Shown here one piece after another: positions 17,695 through 26,796 of a stretch of 64,000 nucleotides of DNA. The stretch comes from Providencia vermicola (GTDB taxonomy: Bacteria; Pseudomonadota; Gammaproteobacteria; Enterobacterales; Enterobacteriaceae). Position 1 is the stretch's first letter. Each line of letters begins with the position of its first letter. The stretch covers positions 1 to 64,000 of the forward strand of contig NZ_JAGSPI010000013.1 in assembly GCF_020381325.1 (NCBI RefSeq), read 5' to 3'. The translations under genes and the position numbers were made by a program. The notes beneath the pieces are model-generated. The model did no database searches, was not told the DNA's origin, and saw only the letters and a list, made by a program, of their open reading frames with translations.

Positions 17695-17953
17695 TATATT
17701 TTTATTATCAATAGATTATGATGATAAAACGAAAATTATTAACTATGGTTTTAGTTTCAATAATGAAGCTAAATTTTTCATGGCAAGTATACTTGAGACT
17801 AAAGGAATAAAAGGTATAAGTTATACCGATGAACTCGATAAGTTAATAATGTCCATAATGCCATATCAACCTAAAATATCTAAAATTTTAAGTGAAATAA
17901 CTTGGGATTACATCGAAGGTGGAAATATATCTCTGCCAGTTAATTTAATTTAA
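17678..17953 (+). CDS. Candidate immunity protein for the papain-like toxin remnant
   Basis: About 91 residues from a GTG at 17678 that overlaps the end of the toxin fragment, with a GGA-type ribosome site just before it; an ATG at 17669 is an alternative. Small, acidic and AT-rich, like many CdiI proteins. Position alone supports the immunity role; the sequence matches no family I recognise. A hairpin terminator follows about 45 bases later. Confidence 0.5.
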   Translation: MSTNHNIFLLSIDYDDKTKIINYGFSFNNEAKFFMASILETKGIKGISYTDELDKLIMSIMPYQPKISKILSEITWDYIEGGNISLPVNLI

Positions 17954-17997
17954 AATATGGTTCTACGCTAGAATCCTAGAACAATTTAAACTTAAAT

Positions 17998-18042
17998 GGG
18001 AACTGTTGCATAATTCATTATTAAAATTTTGTAACAGTTCCC
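17998..18042 (+). terminator. Hairpin terminator after the candidate immunity gene
   Basis: The 12-bp arms gggaactgttgc/gtaacagttccc (one G-T pair) enclose a 21-nt AT-rich loop. The start of the next open frame falls inside this hairpin, so that frame is not a genuine gene start. Confidence 0.65.
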
Positions 18043-18053
18043 TATTATCTATT

Positions 18054-19425
18054 GTGGCCAGTATAATTATTGCGGGTTCACTTGAAGGGTTTGATATTGC
18101 GTTATATGGCAAAGTCACTGACCCAGCCAAAGTGACCTTACCAAAACTCAGTGACGGGAATTGGACTCAAGTCGCGCAACGAGTAGCAGGGCAAAGTGCT
18201 ATCAGCTCAACCATCGGAACCGCTATTCAAGGCGGGAGTTTCAGTGAAAACTTTAAAACAGCCTTACTCAGTAATGTAGCAGGGCAAATTCAAGCTGAAG
18301 GCGCTAATTTGATAGGGGATAAGTTTCAGTATTTATATGTGGATAAGCAGGGAAATATTCTAGGACATACAGGGAAAGCGCTAAGTCATGCGGGGTTGGC
18401 TGCGCTAAGTGCAGAAATTAGTGGTGGTAATGTAAAAGGTGCCGCAGTTGGCGCATTAGCCGCTGAATTGGCAGCGGTATCTCTTGATAACAAAAACACA
18501 AATAATTTAGAGGCTAATACACAGAAAATTAAAGTTCTAGGGGCTATTACAGGGGCTATTGTAACTGGAGAATCGAATGGCGCGCACAGCGCTGCAGGTG
18601 CTGCTGAGAATGTCTTTCTTTATAACCATTATTTGCATAATTTCAATGGTGCAGCTGGTGATAAGTACTTTGGTGGTGCATTTTCGTTGGAAAAAGCACT
18701 TGCAAGTGATAGCAGTTTGACTGATCAGGAAAAGCAAAAAATAAGATCCCAATATTTAAAAGGGAATGGTAAAGAAGATCCTGTAAAGGCTATTTTAGAA
18801 ATTTTGCCAGTATCTGATACCATGATGGCACTAATGCAAGCTAAAGATACCAAAGATTATGCAGCTGCATTATTGACATCATTACCAGCAGAACGTGCAT
18901 TTGTCGTTTTGGGAAAATTAGCCAAAGTCACGAAAGTTAATAATGTTTTCTTTTCTAAAATACCGATTAAAACCCCCGAAGGTATAAGTATCAATGTTGA
19001 TCTACCAATACATTTAGCGACGATGGATAAGTTTACTCAAAGAGCGGGAGTTTCCGGTGCCCATAATGCAGATGCCTTTTATGGTGAGGTTAGAGAAAAA
19101 GGTTTACAGATTGCCAGTGAAACGGCAACAGGTGTGAAAGGTATTACTCAAATTGAATATAAGATACCAACAAAAGATGCAGCAGGAAAATTAACTGGTA
19201 ATTATAAAGGTAATGGTGCGATACCATTTAAAAAAACAGTCTATGATCCGAAAGTTTATACAGACCAAAAAATATTAGATTTAGGGCAACAGGCTGCAGC
19301 AAATGGATATAAGGATGCTTATAGTAAAGGGATTGCAATCTTATAACGCTGAAGCAGGTGGGGTTACCTTTAGAGTTTATTTGGACCCAAAAACTAAAGG
19401 TGTTAGTAACTTTCATCCTCAATAG
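18054..19425 (+). pseudogene. Orphan CdiA C-terminal fragment, frameshifted
   Basis: An open frame of about 430 codons with no proper start. The first ~150 residues (LPKLSDGNWTQVAQRVAGQS, then GTAIQGGSFSENFKTALLSN) match the DUF637-type pretoxin region of CdiA/FhaB proteins. At about 18612 the motif FLYN follows AAENV, where other CdiA classes have VENN or E/Q-LYN. The last ~100 residues (GVKGITQIEYKIPTKDAAGK, later AIPFKKTVYDPKVYTDQKIL) look like a known enterobacterial CdiA RNase-type toxin domain. A frameshift near 19340 ends the frame at 19346; the next frame carries the missing ~25 residues (SYNAEAGGVTFRVYLDPKTK) up to 19425. There is no secretion domain, so it cannot be delivered on its own. 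Confidence 0.75.
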
Positions 19426-19436
19426 GAATAATTTAT

Positions 19437-19847
19437 ATGAATGAGTCTTTTGATGAATTAAATAATTTATTGTTTGGGTTGCCTTATAATTATGAGGATA
19501 AAAACAATTGTGATCATCAAGATTGGGTCATCAAAACTTATTTTGATCGAATGTATAATGATCACTGTTTCTTAGCTGTTATAGACTACATGGTTCAAAA
19601 GATAGGCTATAGTACTGATGGTGCATATTGTCATTTTGCTTGTGAGTATGATGGATTTTTAGATAATATGATTTTTAATGAGGGTGTGTTTTTTGCAATA
19701 GGCTATCCTCCCGAAAAAGAAGATGAAATAGTCGTTAGCGAAGAAACTTGCTTCCACTATGTCAAATTAGCTTGTGAAGAATATTTAAAAGTTCATCCTG
19801 AAGATTTAGCTAGCGTAAGTAATTTACTATCAAAAATGCAAATGTAA
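19437..19847 (+). CDS. CdiI-type immunity protein
   Basis: 136 residues, starting 11 bases after the restored toxin stop with AGGAATA as ribosome site. Acidic and aromatic-rich, it resembles the ribonuclease-toxin immunity (CdiI) proteins paired with RNase-type CdiA ends. It would bind and neutralise the cognate toxin in the cytosol. Intact immunity beside a broken toxin fits protection from neighbours that still carry the active toxin. Confidence 0.7.
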   Translation: MNESFDELNNLLFGLPYNYEDKNNCDHQDWVIKTYFDRMYNDHCFLAVIDYMVQKIGYSTDGAYCHFACEYDGFLDNMIFNEGVFFAIGYPPEKEDEIVVSEETCFHYVKLACEEYLKVHPEDLASVSNLLSKMQM

Positions 19848-19895
19848 TAAAATAGAATTCTGTCGTATCAATTAATAGATAATTGAATGAATATG

Positions 19896-19916
19896 GGCGG
19901 CTATGATTTAGCCGCC
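19896..19916. terminator. Bidirectional terminator
   Basis: The perfect 8-bp GC-rich stem ggcggcta/tagccgcc has a 5-nt loop, between the convergent immunity gene and betT. Confidence 0.85.
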
Positions 19917-19962
19917 AGTGTATTTTCATCTACATATTTCGAGATAATAATTCGATGATGAA

Positions 19963-21969
19963 CTACTTACCCAGCAAGTGTAAGAAGTGAATATGTTTTT
20001 CATATTGGTCGAGAATATCGTGGATGATCTGCTCTTTTGCCCAGCCCATCACATCGTAGTCTTGCCCACCTTCTTTTAAGTGAATTTCGGCGCGGTAATA
20101 ACGTTGTTCTTCACTCTTTTCGTCATCACTTTCTGTGCCCATACCTGCTAAGGCAAAAGATGGCTGAATATAATAACGGAGGCGAACTTCGTAGAAAAAG
20201 TTCATATCGTCGCCTAAATCCACTTCAAAACCGATTCGGTCATCTTTGTCTGTATGAATATGGCAAACTGTGCCTTGCTTCGCTAATTCCTCAGAAACCA
20301 TCTCCATTGACGGCTTAACGGACTCCTCCATAAAGCGCTTCACATGGGCACGCTTAGGGAAGTAGACAATATTACGTAAGCGGCGTTGCCATGGGATTGG
20401 GTTACGGCTTGCCGTAGGTGCAATGGTGGCTAATTGTTGGCTATCCCGTTTATAGGCATCCACTCGCAGCGCTTTAAATAACCCATAAATAGAGGCAAGC
20501 AAGACCATTGCAAACGGCAAGGCACTGGCAATGGTTAACGTTTGCAGCGCTTGTAAGCCACCCGCCAGTAACATGGTAATAGCCACGACGCCCATTAATC
20601 CAGCCCAGAAAATACGTTGCCAAATTGGGGTATTAGAGTCACCGCCAGAAGCCAATGTATCGACCACCATCGCCCCTGAGTCCGCCGAGGTGACAAAGAA
20701 CACCACCACCATCAACATGGCAAAAAATGACAGTACTGAAGAGAATGGGAAATAATTTAGGAACTCAAACAGAGCAAGGGAGACATCCGATTGCACGGTT
20801 TCGGCAAGCTTTACTGCCCCTTGATTTTTGATAAGATCAATGGCGGTATTACCGAAGAACGTCATCCACATCAATGTGAATCCAGCAGGCACGAATAGCA
20901 CGCCCATAACAAACTCACGGATAGTACGGCCACGGGAAATTCGGGCGATAAACATCCCCACAAACGGTGACCATGATAACCACCAACCCCAATACAGTAA
21001 CGTCCAGCCACCTAACCAATCGCTTGATTTAGGTTCATAAGCGTACAAATTAAAGGTTTTGGTCACAATCTCAGAAAGATAACCGCCCGTATTTTCTACA
21101 AACGATTTTAATAACAGAACAGTCGGCCCCAGTATCACAATCAGCAGTAGCAGCAAGAACGCAAGGCCTAGATTGAGTTCTGATAAAATGCGAATGCCTT
21201 TATCCAACCCAGATACCACAGAAAGCGTTGCCAGTGCGGTAAAGGTGACAATTAACCCAACTTGTACCATCTCATTTACTGGCAAGCCAAATAAGTGATT
21301 TAAGCCTGCATTGACCTGTAATACACCAAAGCCTAATGAAGTGGCGACACCAAACACCGTACCAACAACGGCAAAGATATCAACGGCATGACCAATAGGG
21401 CCATAGATACGTTCACCGATAATAGGGTACAGAGCAGAGCGTAAGGTCAATGGTAACCCGTGGCGATAGCTAAAAAACGCTAAAATTAAGGCCACAATGG
21501 CGTAAATTGCCCAAGCGTGTAACCCCCAGTGGAAGAAGGTCAAACGCATAGCTTCTTTTGCGGCTTCAATAGTTTGTGGCTCACCGACTGGCGGGTTGAG
21601 GTAATGCATCACGGGTTCAGCGACTCCGAAGAACATCAAACCAATCCCCATGCCTGCGGAGAACAGCATGGCAAACCACGATACGTAACTAAAATTTGGC
21701 TGCGCGTGGTCTGGCCCCAGTTTTATTTGCCCATAACGGGAGAGTCCCAGATAAGTCACACTCAGTAGAATGATGGCTACAGCAAGGATGTAGAACCAAC
21801 TGGCGTTGTTAAACAAGTTTTGTTGAAGATGACTTAGATGAGATTCTGCGACTTTTGGCATCAACGCGGCAAAACCAACAATAACCAAAATAATAATGGC
21901 AGAGCTATAAAACACAGGGGGACTAATTTTAGAACGAACTTTTTTAGAATCAGTATCAATTTGACTCAT
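19963..21969 (-). CDS. betT: High-affinity choline/betaine transporter, BCCT family
   Basis: 668 residues (E. coli BetT about 677). 12 membrane helices with the BCCT signature region GWWLSWSPFVGMFIARISRG, and AMLFSAGMGIGLMFFGVAEP in the substrate helix. A long cytoplasmic C-terminal tail (about residues 525-668) is the part that senses osmotic stress in BetT. It imports choline or a related betaine by H+ or Na+ symport. No betIBA genes are nearby, so oxidation to glycine betaine would be encoded elsewhere. The choline assignment is by resemblance; BCCT substrates vary. Confidence 0.85.
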   Translation of the reverse strand: MSQIDTDSKKVRSKISPPVFYSSAIIILVIVGFAALMPKVAESHLSHLQQNLFNNASWFYILAVAIILLSVTYLGLSRYGQIKLGPDHAQPNFSYVSWFAMLFSAGMGIGLMFFGVAEPVMHYLNPPVGEPQTIEAAKEAMRLTFFHWGLHAWAIYAIVALILAFFSYRHGLPLTLRSALYPIIGERIYGPIGHAVDIFAVVGTVFGVATSLGFGVLQVNAGLNHLFGLPVNEMVQVGLIVTFTALATLSVVSGLDKGIRILSELNLGLAFLLLLLIVILGPTVLLLKSFVENTGGYLSEIVTKTFNLYAYEPKSSDWLGGWTLLYWGWWLSWSPFVGMFIARISRGRTIREFVMGVLFVPAGFTLMWMTFFGNTAIDLIKNQGAVKLAETVQSDVSLALFEFLNYFPFSSVLSFFAMLMVVVFFVTSADSGAMVVDTLASGGDSNTPIWQRIFWAGLMGVVAITMLLAGGLQALQTLTIASALPFAMVLLASIYGLFKALRVDAYKRDSQQLATIAPTASRNPIPWQRRLRNIVYFPKRAHVKRFMEESVKPSMEMVSEELAKQGTVCHIHTDKDDRIGFEVDLGDDMNFFYEVRLRYYIQPSFALAGMGTESDDEKSEEQRYYRAEIHLKEGGQDYDVMGWAKEQIIHDILDQYEKHIHFLHLLGK

Positions 21970-22400
21970 AACAACCTTCTTTTGTTTTATTTTATTTTTG
22001 GCATACCAAGAGTGAGAACGGTATGCAACGACCTGTCCTTCTTAATGAAACAATGGATAATTGCGAAAATATTCCCTAAGGGAACGTAATAGAAAGAACA
22101 ATAAAAACGCGTTATACGTGGTGTTGTTAGCAGTGAAAACTGCCGAAAAAAATCATAAGTGTCGAGTCTTTGCCACCTTGGTAAGTTAAAAAATAGGCGG
22201 TTATACTGCCATGATATGGGTGAATGATCAACAATAGGGGGAAATAAGATTGGTTAAGGGGATGGGATATCATGTTAATTATCAAATTATTAATTATTAA
22301 GAATGATAAATTTACATGTTTTACCAATAAGTTAAGGAAGATAGGTGAAAGTCACTATGAACTTGCTGTAAAGTTCGGATTAGTTGATGAGAAAAGCGTA
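21970..22400. other. Gene-free interval between betT and ybiI
   Basis: An AT-rich gap upstream of betT and downstream of ybiI. Short frames here lack ribosome sites and recognisable sequence. A small hairpin (gcagt/actgc) sits near 22130. Nothing else is supportable. Confidence 0.5.
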
Positions 22401-22667
22401 TTATCTCAATTGGCTATCCTTACTCCCACGCCGATTGTAACCACTAAATGTGGCTTGTTTTTTGTCTAGTTCAGATTGGCATTTTAGACAGAGTTTCACG
22501 CCTAATACAGCTAAACGGCGCGCTTCAGGAATGGGTTCTCCACATTCCTCACAAAATTCGGCACTTTCACCTGAAGGCAACTGGCCACGTGCTTTCGCAA
22601 TCGCGTCATCGAGCGTGGCATCAATCTGTTCCTGTACTGCATCTTCATTTGCCCAGCCGTTAGCCAT
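22401..22667 (-). CDS. ybiI: DksA/TraR-family zinc-finger protein
   Basis: 88 residues, the length of E. coli YbiI. A C4 zinc finger is visible (FCEECGEPIPEARR, then CLKCQSELD), preceded by an acidic coiled-coil-like helix (about 5-35). Members of this family bind in the secondary channel of RNA polymerase or are uncharacterised small relatives of DksA. It stands alone on the minus strand. Confidence 0.88.
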   Translation of the reverse strand: MANGWANEDAVQEQIDATLDDAIAKARGQLPSGESAEFCEECGEPIPEARRLAVLGVKLCLKCQSELDKKQATFSGYNRRGSKDSQLR

Positions 22668-22740
22668 AGCACACCTCTAGTTGGTTAATAATTGACCCAA
22701 TATTAATATAGAGGCGAGAAAATCAATTTCAAGGGCAGAG

Positions 22741-23181
22741 TTAACGGTTTAAAGATAAGCCCATAAAAATATGATCCATGCCCTCTTCATCGTACATTTC
22801 CCCTTCGGTTTGATAACCTAAGCTTTGGTAGAATGAGATAGCAGTGTGTTGGGCAGAGAGGCCGATTTTTTGATACTGGTTTGCAGTGCCATATTGCTGG
22901 ACAAACTTCATCATTTCACGACCTAAGCCTTTACCACGGTGCACTTTTTGCACCGCAACACGACCTACTTTGATCAACCCATTATCTAACAATACACAAC
23001 GCAAAACTGCTGCAGGCTGCTGATTTAAATATAAAACCACATGCAGTGCTGCATCATCATACTCATCAATATCGATTTCAGCAGGGAATCCCTGTTCTTG
23101 GGTAAAGACTTGCTGGCGTAGGTCAAAGGCATCTGCGACTAATGCAGGGTTTGCATGGCCAAGGCTGTGTTTGATTTCCAT
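22741..23181 (-). CDS. GNAT-family N-acetyltransferase
   Basis: About 146 residues from Met-9 of the longest frame (MEIKHSLGH). GNAT fold: VGRVAVQKVHRGKGLGREMM carries the acetyl-CoA pyrophosphate loop (R/Q-x-x-G-x-G/A), and ISFYQSLGYQTEGEMYDEEG is the typical C-terminal motif, as in YjcF/ElaA-type enzymes. The substrate cannot be predicted. Confidence 0.85.
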   Translation of the reverse strand: MEIKHSLGHANPALVADAFDLRQQVFTQEQGFPAEIDIDEYDDAALHVVLYLNQQPAAVLRCVLLDNGLIKVGRVAVQKVHRGKGLGREMMKFVQQYGTANQYQKIGLSAQHTAISFYQSLGYQTEGEMYDEEGMDHIFMGLSLNR

Positions 23182-23294
23182 GGTGAGTCCTAGTGTTGAC
23201 GTCATAAAATGAAAGAAGGTTTACTATATAACGAGATAGCCGTCGGAACAGGTAGGTTTTGGTGCTCTTTAGTATGGGAATAGATAAAACAGGC

Positions 23295-23320
23295 AAATGC
23301 AGGCGAAAAAACCTGCATTT
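23295..23320 (-). terminator. Hairpin downstream of the lipoprotein gene
   Basis: The 9-bp arms aaatgcagg/cctgcattt enclose an 8-nt loop, between the lipoprotein stop and the start of the acetyltransferase gene. Confidence 0.65.
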
Positions 23321-23373
23321 GGAGGCGTGATTCAGTGCGATTACAGCGTTTTACACTCGCATTTTTTTAAACA

Positions 23374-23697
23374 TTACTTGTTCTCTGTTTTGGCATCATT
23401 TTCAGCTTTGATGGATTCTGTTTTCTCTTTCACATCAGTTGCAATTTCATCCGCTTTATTAATAGCATCAGTTTTAACTTCTTGGCTAAGATCAGAAGCA
23501 TTTTGTTTCAGCTCCTCAGCTTTATTTTTTGTCTCTTCAGCAAGTTCATTGGCTTTTTGTTCACCATCAGCTTTGAGTTGCTGAGCTTTTTCTTCAGCCT
23601 GCTTAACAGTATCGCTGGGTTTAGATGAATCATCACAGCCTGTTATGACAGTAAATAGACCGACAAAAAATAATGAAGCGATGATTTTCTTATTCAT
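23374..23697 (-). CDS. Small coiled-coil lipoprotein
   Basis: About 107 residues from MNKKIIASLF. A lipoprotein signal peptide ends in the lipobox VITGC (Cys at about 21), so the mature protein is lipid-anchored. The rest is a Lys/Glu/Ala-rich repeat helix with heptad-like spacing, built of recurring A-E-E-x-K blocks as in LEA-like or apolipoprotein-like helices. Asp at the +2 position after Cys would favour inner-membrane retention. No function is recognised; an envelope stress or structural role is a guess. Confidence 0.75.
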   Translation of the reverse strand: MNKKIIASLFFVGLFTVITGCDDSSKPSDTVKQAEEKAQQLKADGEQKANELAEETKNKAEELKQNASDLSQEVKTDAINKADEIATDVKEKTESIKAENDAKTENK

Positions 23698-23990
23698 AAA
23701 TATGTCCTTAGAATCAAATGAGTTTAAAACCATTTTTCAGCATTGATATTTATGCTTATGTTTTAATATAGCTGGTTTTGAGATTTTTATAAAATCAATA
23801 GGTGAATTTTTGAAATATTAAAAGGATAATTGGTTGTTTGATATCATTAATGACAACCTTGTGCGGAATGTACGTGGTTTTTAATGACTCGTGAAGTCAT
23901 TACATCTAAAGGTGCGTAAACAGGCTAAACTGATTGCACAAGCACAAGAAGTAAAAATGTTTTGAATTAGATAAATATAAAGGTAGCAAT

Positions 23991-24677
23991 ATGACGTACT
24001 ATTATTCGTTTATCATTTTAAAGTTCATTATTGGTTTCGCTATCGTTATTACCCATATGAATTTGTCTGGAAAAACACAGCTCTCTCAAATGACACCAAT
24101 TGATTTTATTGGTAATTTTGTCTTAGGGGGAATTATCGGAGGGGTGATCTACAGTGATACAATACCACTGTATCAATATATAACGATCTTAATAATCGGT
24201 GTTTTATTTATTAGCTCTTTGAATTTATTAACGAAGAAAGTGAATTTTTTCCGTAATGTCGCGATTGGCAACCCAATACCAATTATTAAAAAGGGGCAAT
24301 TCATTATGGAAAATATATTAAAGAAAAAAAATAAAATAGATATCATCAATATCTCATCGCGCATTCATGCCCAAGGTATTCATTCATTTCAGGAAATTTA
24401 CTATGCACAAATTGAGCCTGACGGGCAGCTAACCATCATTTGTGATGAAAAAAATATGCCTTCGGTGATTTTAATGAAAGATGGTGTGATAAGAGCCAGT
24501 GAGTTGGAATCGATAGAAAGGGATGAAGCTTGGTTAAAACAACAGATTGAATCTCAAGGTATTGAATCGCTCGATGATATTTTTTTAGCGGAGTTCTGGC
24601 GTGGTGAAGTCAGTTTTATTTTGCAAGATGGCAAAATAAACCGCGAAGGTACACATGAACTAAAAAGCATTGCTTAA
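23991..24677 (+). CDS. ycaP: DUF421 (YetF/YcaP) membrane protein
   Basis: 228 residues (E. coli YcaP about 230). Three N-terminal membrane segments (about 5-23, 38-55 and 62-80), then the DUF421 soluble domain with PIPIIKKGQF and a conserved internal repeat (EEIYYAQIEPDGQLT-type strand). The function of the family is unknown; B. subtilis homologues affect spore coat or membrane properties. The start is supported by AGGTAG upstream. Convergent with cptA. Confidence 0.8.
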   Translation: MTYYYSFIILKFIIGFAIVITHMNLSGKTQLSQMTPIDFIGNFVLGGIIGGVIYSDTIPLYQYITILIIGVLFISSLNLLTKKVNFFRNVAIGNPIPIIKKGQFIMENILKKKNKIDIINISSRIHAQGIHSFQEIYYAQIEPDGQLTIICDEKNMPSVILMKDGVIRASELESIERDEAWLKQQIESQGIESLDDIFLAEFWRGEVSFILQDGKINREGTHELKSIA

Positions 24678-24683
24678 GATAGG

Positions 24684-24718
24684 CAAGTAGATGAAATGCA
24701 ATGCACTTCACCTACTTG
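24684..24718. terminator. Bidirectional terminator between ycaP and cptA
   Basis: The 12-bp arms caagtagatgaa/ttcacctacttg (one mismatch) lie between convergent genes. Confidence 0.75.
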
Positions 24719-24726
24719 TGATGACA

Positions 24727-26436
24727 TTATTTCTTCAAATCATCATAAAGCATGATTGAGGATTTATTATCAGGGTCGCCGATGTAACGAGGCTGAGGCT
24801 TAAACTCTGTGCTAAACAGGCTCTTTTCTGGTTCATAACCTGTGTAGTTAAAGCCGGCTAAGTCAGACCATGCATAGATGAAATCCATCGTGCTGAATGG
24901 GCGGGTTGTTTTATCATTTAAATCAAATTGATGGGTACTTAACCATTCAGGTGATTGCCAAACAAGGAATGGCACATTGTAGATAACCTTACTTGGTTTA
25001 CCTTCACTACGGCCTAACATTTCATGTGGTGGCGTATCATAGACGTCTTCTCCGTGGTCAGAGAAAAAGACTAAGAAGCCATTTTCTTTAGAAGAATCAA
25101 AATCTTTAATTAAGGTCGATACCACATAATCATTATAATGCTGTGCATTATCATAGGCATTGTAGTCGTTGACTTGGTCATCTTTTAGGTTCGCAGGCAC
25201 AAGGCTATCTCTTTGTGTAAACACCGCTTTATCTTCTGGGTAGCGGAATTCATAACGCATATGTGTGCCTAGCAGGTGTACAACGATAAATTTCTTTTCC
25301 GCAGGGTCAGCAAGTGCTTCTTTAAAAGGGGAGAATACCACGTCATCATAGATACGTGAACTCTGAGCCATATCATTATTGAGGTAATACTGCTTATCCG
25401 TTTGGCGAGAGAAGGCCGTCAGTAAGGTATTTCGCTCAGTCATGGTTTGCTGATTGGTGATCCAGAACGTCTTAAAGCCCGCTTGCTTCATCATATTCAT
25501 GATAGAAGGGCGAGAGTTAAACAGTTCAGGCTCTGTCTGGGTGGCAAACGTCAGAATTTGTTGTAGCGCTTCAATGGTATATGGACGTGGCGTTACCACA
25601 TCATTAAATACCGATAAGTTAGCAGGGTAGTCTTTTGCAAGTTCTGCTAATTCTGGCGTCGTTGGGCGCTGATAACCATACAAACTCATTCTATCGCGGC
25701 TGGTGGACTCACCAATCACTAAGACGAAAGTTCGTGGTGTGTTGCCATTAGCATCCACAAAGTTCGCAAGTGGTGGAATTTTGCTGTTATCGCGGATCAG
25801 TTCCTCCATATTGGCTAACTGATTTTTATAGAGGAAGTAACCACTAACAAACTGCCATGGTGCTGCGTAAGCCAGTTTACTATTTACATAAGAAGCGACA
25901 TTCGCTAGGGGTCTATCTTGTTTGATGCCTTTGTTGTAATACGGCACACCAAACAAAATGATCAATATTAGCAAGGAAATAACAACGTTACCCTTTTTGG
26001 GGATATAAACGGGTTTTAGGCGTGACCATAAGAAAATAGCCACTAAGGTGTAGGCAAGAATGACGCCGACAACTTTAAAACTAAAGTATTGTTTGAGGAA
26101 TTCCCCAGCTTCATTGGTATTGGTTTCAAACATCACAAACATAACGCTCTGTGAGATTTGGTGGCCATAAACCACAAAGTAAGCCAGGGCAACCACAGAA
26201 GATAGCCACAAGATAACCCCAATTACGCCTGCAATAAGCTTAATTTTCCGAGGGAAAAGTAGCGCGGGGATTAGCCATAAAGAGCTATACAGCAGTGAAT
26301 CCCTTAACCCGATACTGTTACTTTGGCCTGTGACGACCACATAAAGCTGTAATAACGATGAGAAATACCAAAAGTAGATTAATAGCCAGAACAGTGATAA
26401 CCAGCTAAATCTCTCTGTGCGTGTAGTGTTAAGCAT
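24727..26436 (-). CDS. cptA: Phosphoethanolamine transferase CptA
   Basis: 569 residues (E. coli CptA about 577). Five N-terminal membrane helices (about 15-165), then a periplasmic sulfatase-fold domain. The nucleophile region is VLVIGESTSRDRMSLYGY (Thr in GEST), and the metal site is FLVFFSDHGEDVYDTPPHEM. It transfers phosphoethanolamine from phosphatidylethanolamine to LPS core heptose. Close family members (EptA, EptB, MCR) modify other LPS sites, but LYFWFFSSLLQ-type and SQSVMFVMFETNTNEAGEFL segments point to CptA. It is divergent from kch and transcribed alone. Confidence 0.9.
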   Translation of the reverse strand: MLNTTRTERFSWLSLFWLLIYFWYFSSLLQLYVVVTGQSNSIGLRDSLLYSSLWLIPALLFPRKIKLIAGVIGVILWLSSVVALAYFVVYGHQISQSVMFVMFETNTNEAGEFLKQYFSFKVVGVILAYTLVAIFLWSRLKPVYIPKKGNVVISLLILIILFGVPYYNKGIKQDRPLANVASYVNSKLAYAAPWQFVSGYFLYKNQLANMEELIRDNSKIPPLANFVDANGNTPRTFVLVIGESTSRDRMSLYGYQRPTTPELAELAKDYPANLSVFNDVVTPRPYTIEALQQILTFATQTEPELFNSRPSIMNMMKQAGFKTFWITNQQTMTERNTLLTAFSRQTDKQYYLNNDMAQSSRIYDDVVFSPFKEALADPAEKKFIVVHLLGTHMRYEFRYPEDKAVFTQRDSLVPANLKDDQVNDYNAYDNAQHYNDYVVSTLIKDFDSSKENGFLVFFSDHGEDVYDTPPHEMLGRSEGKPSKVIYNVPFLVWQSPEWLSTHQFDLNDKTTRPFSTMDFIYAWSDLAGFNYTGYEPEKSLFSTEFKPQPRYIGDPDNKSSIMLYDDLKK

Positions 26437-26796
26437 AGTGTTTTTAAACTCTTATTTTCTTTAATCGCTAAGTAATATTGAAAAATAATTGAGAAATCGG
26501 TGTTTAGATTTACAGGTCAAACTTAAGTTCAAAATAGTTTGGCCTTGATCATCAATGTTTAAGTATTCTTTAATGTTTTGTTTTTACAGCAAAATGGAAG
26601 TGAGATTAACCCATTTTAGCCCATCACCGAATGAGGTGACTTTCAATTATAGACGATGTTTTATCATTCATAATCTAAATGCCCCGATAACGAATGACGA
26701 TTTGTTATTGGGCAAACGGAATTGATATTATCTTTTGTTATATTTATGGTATATAAAAAGTTTTAATGCTTTGCTGAAAAAGGATGAAAGTCAGTC
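26437..26796. other. Divergent promoter gap between cptA and kch
   Basis: 360 bases without a gene, AT-rich. It must hold both promoters; I found no strong palindrome or known regulator box. Confidence 0.4.

Noticed and set aside
18006-18053. TTG start for the orphan CdiA fragment
   Set aside because: It lies inside a terminator-type hairpin and encodes residues unlike any CdiA; the homologous region begins later.
22272-22469. Small plus-strand frame of 65 codons between betT and ybiI
   Set aside because: No ribosome site, overlaps the ybiI end on the other strand, and no recognisable sequence.
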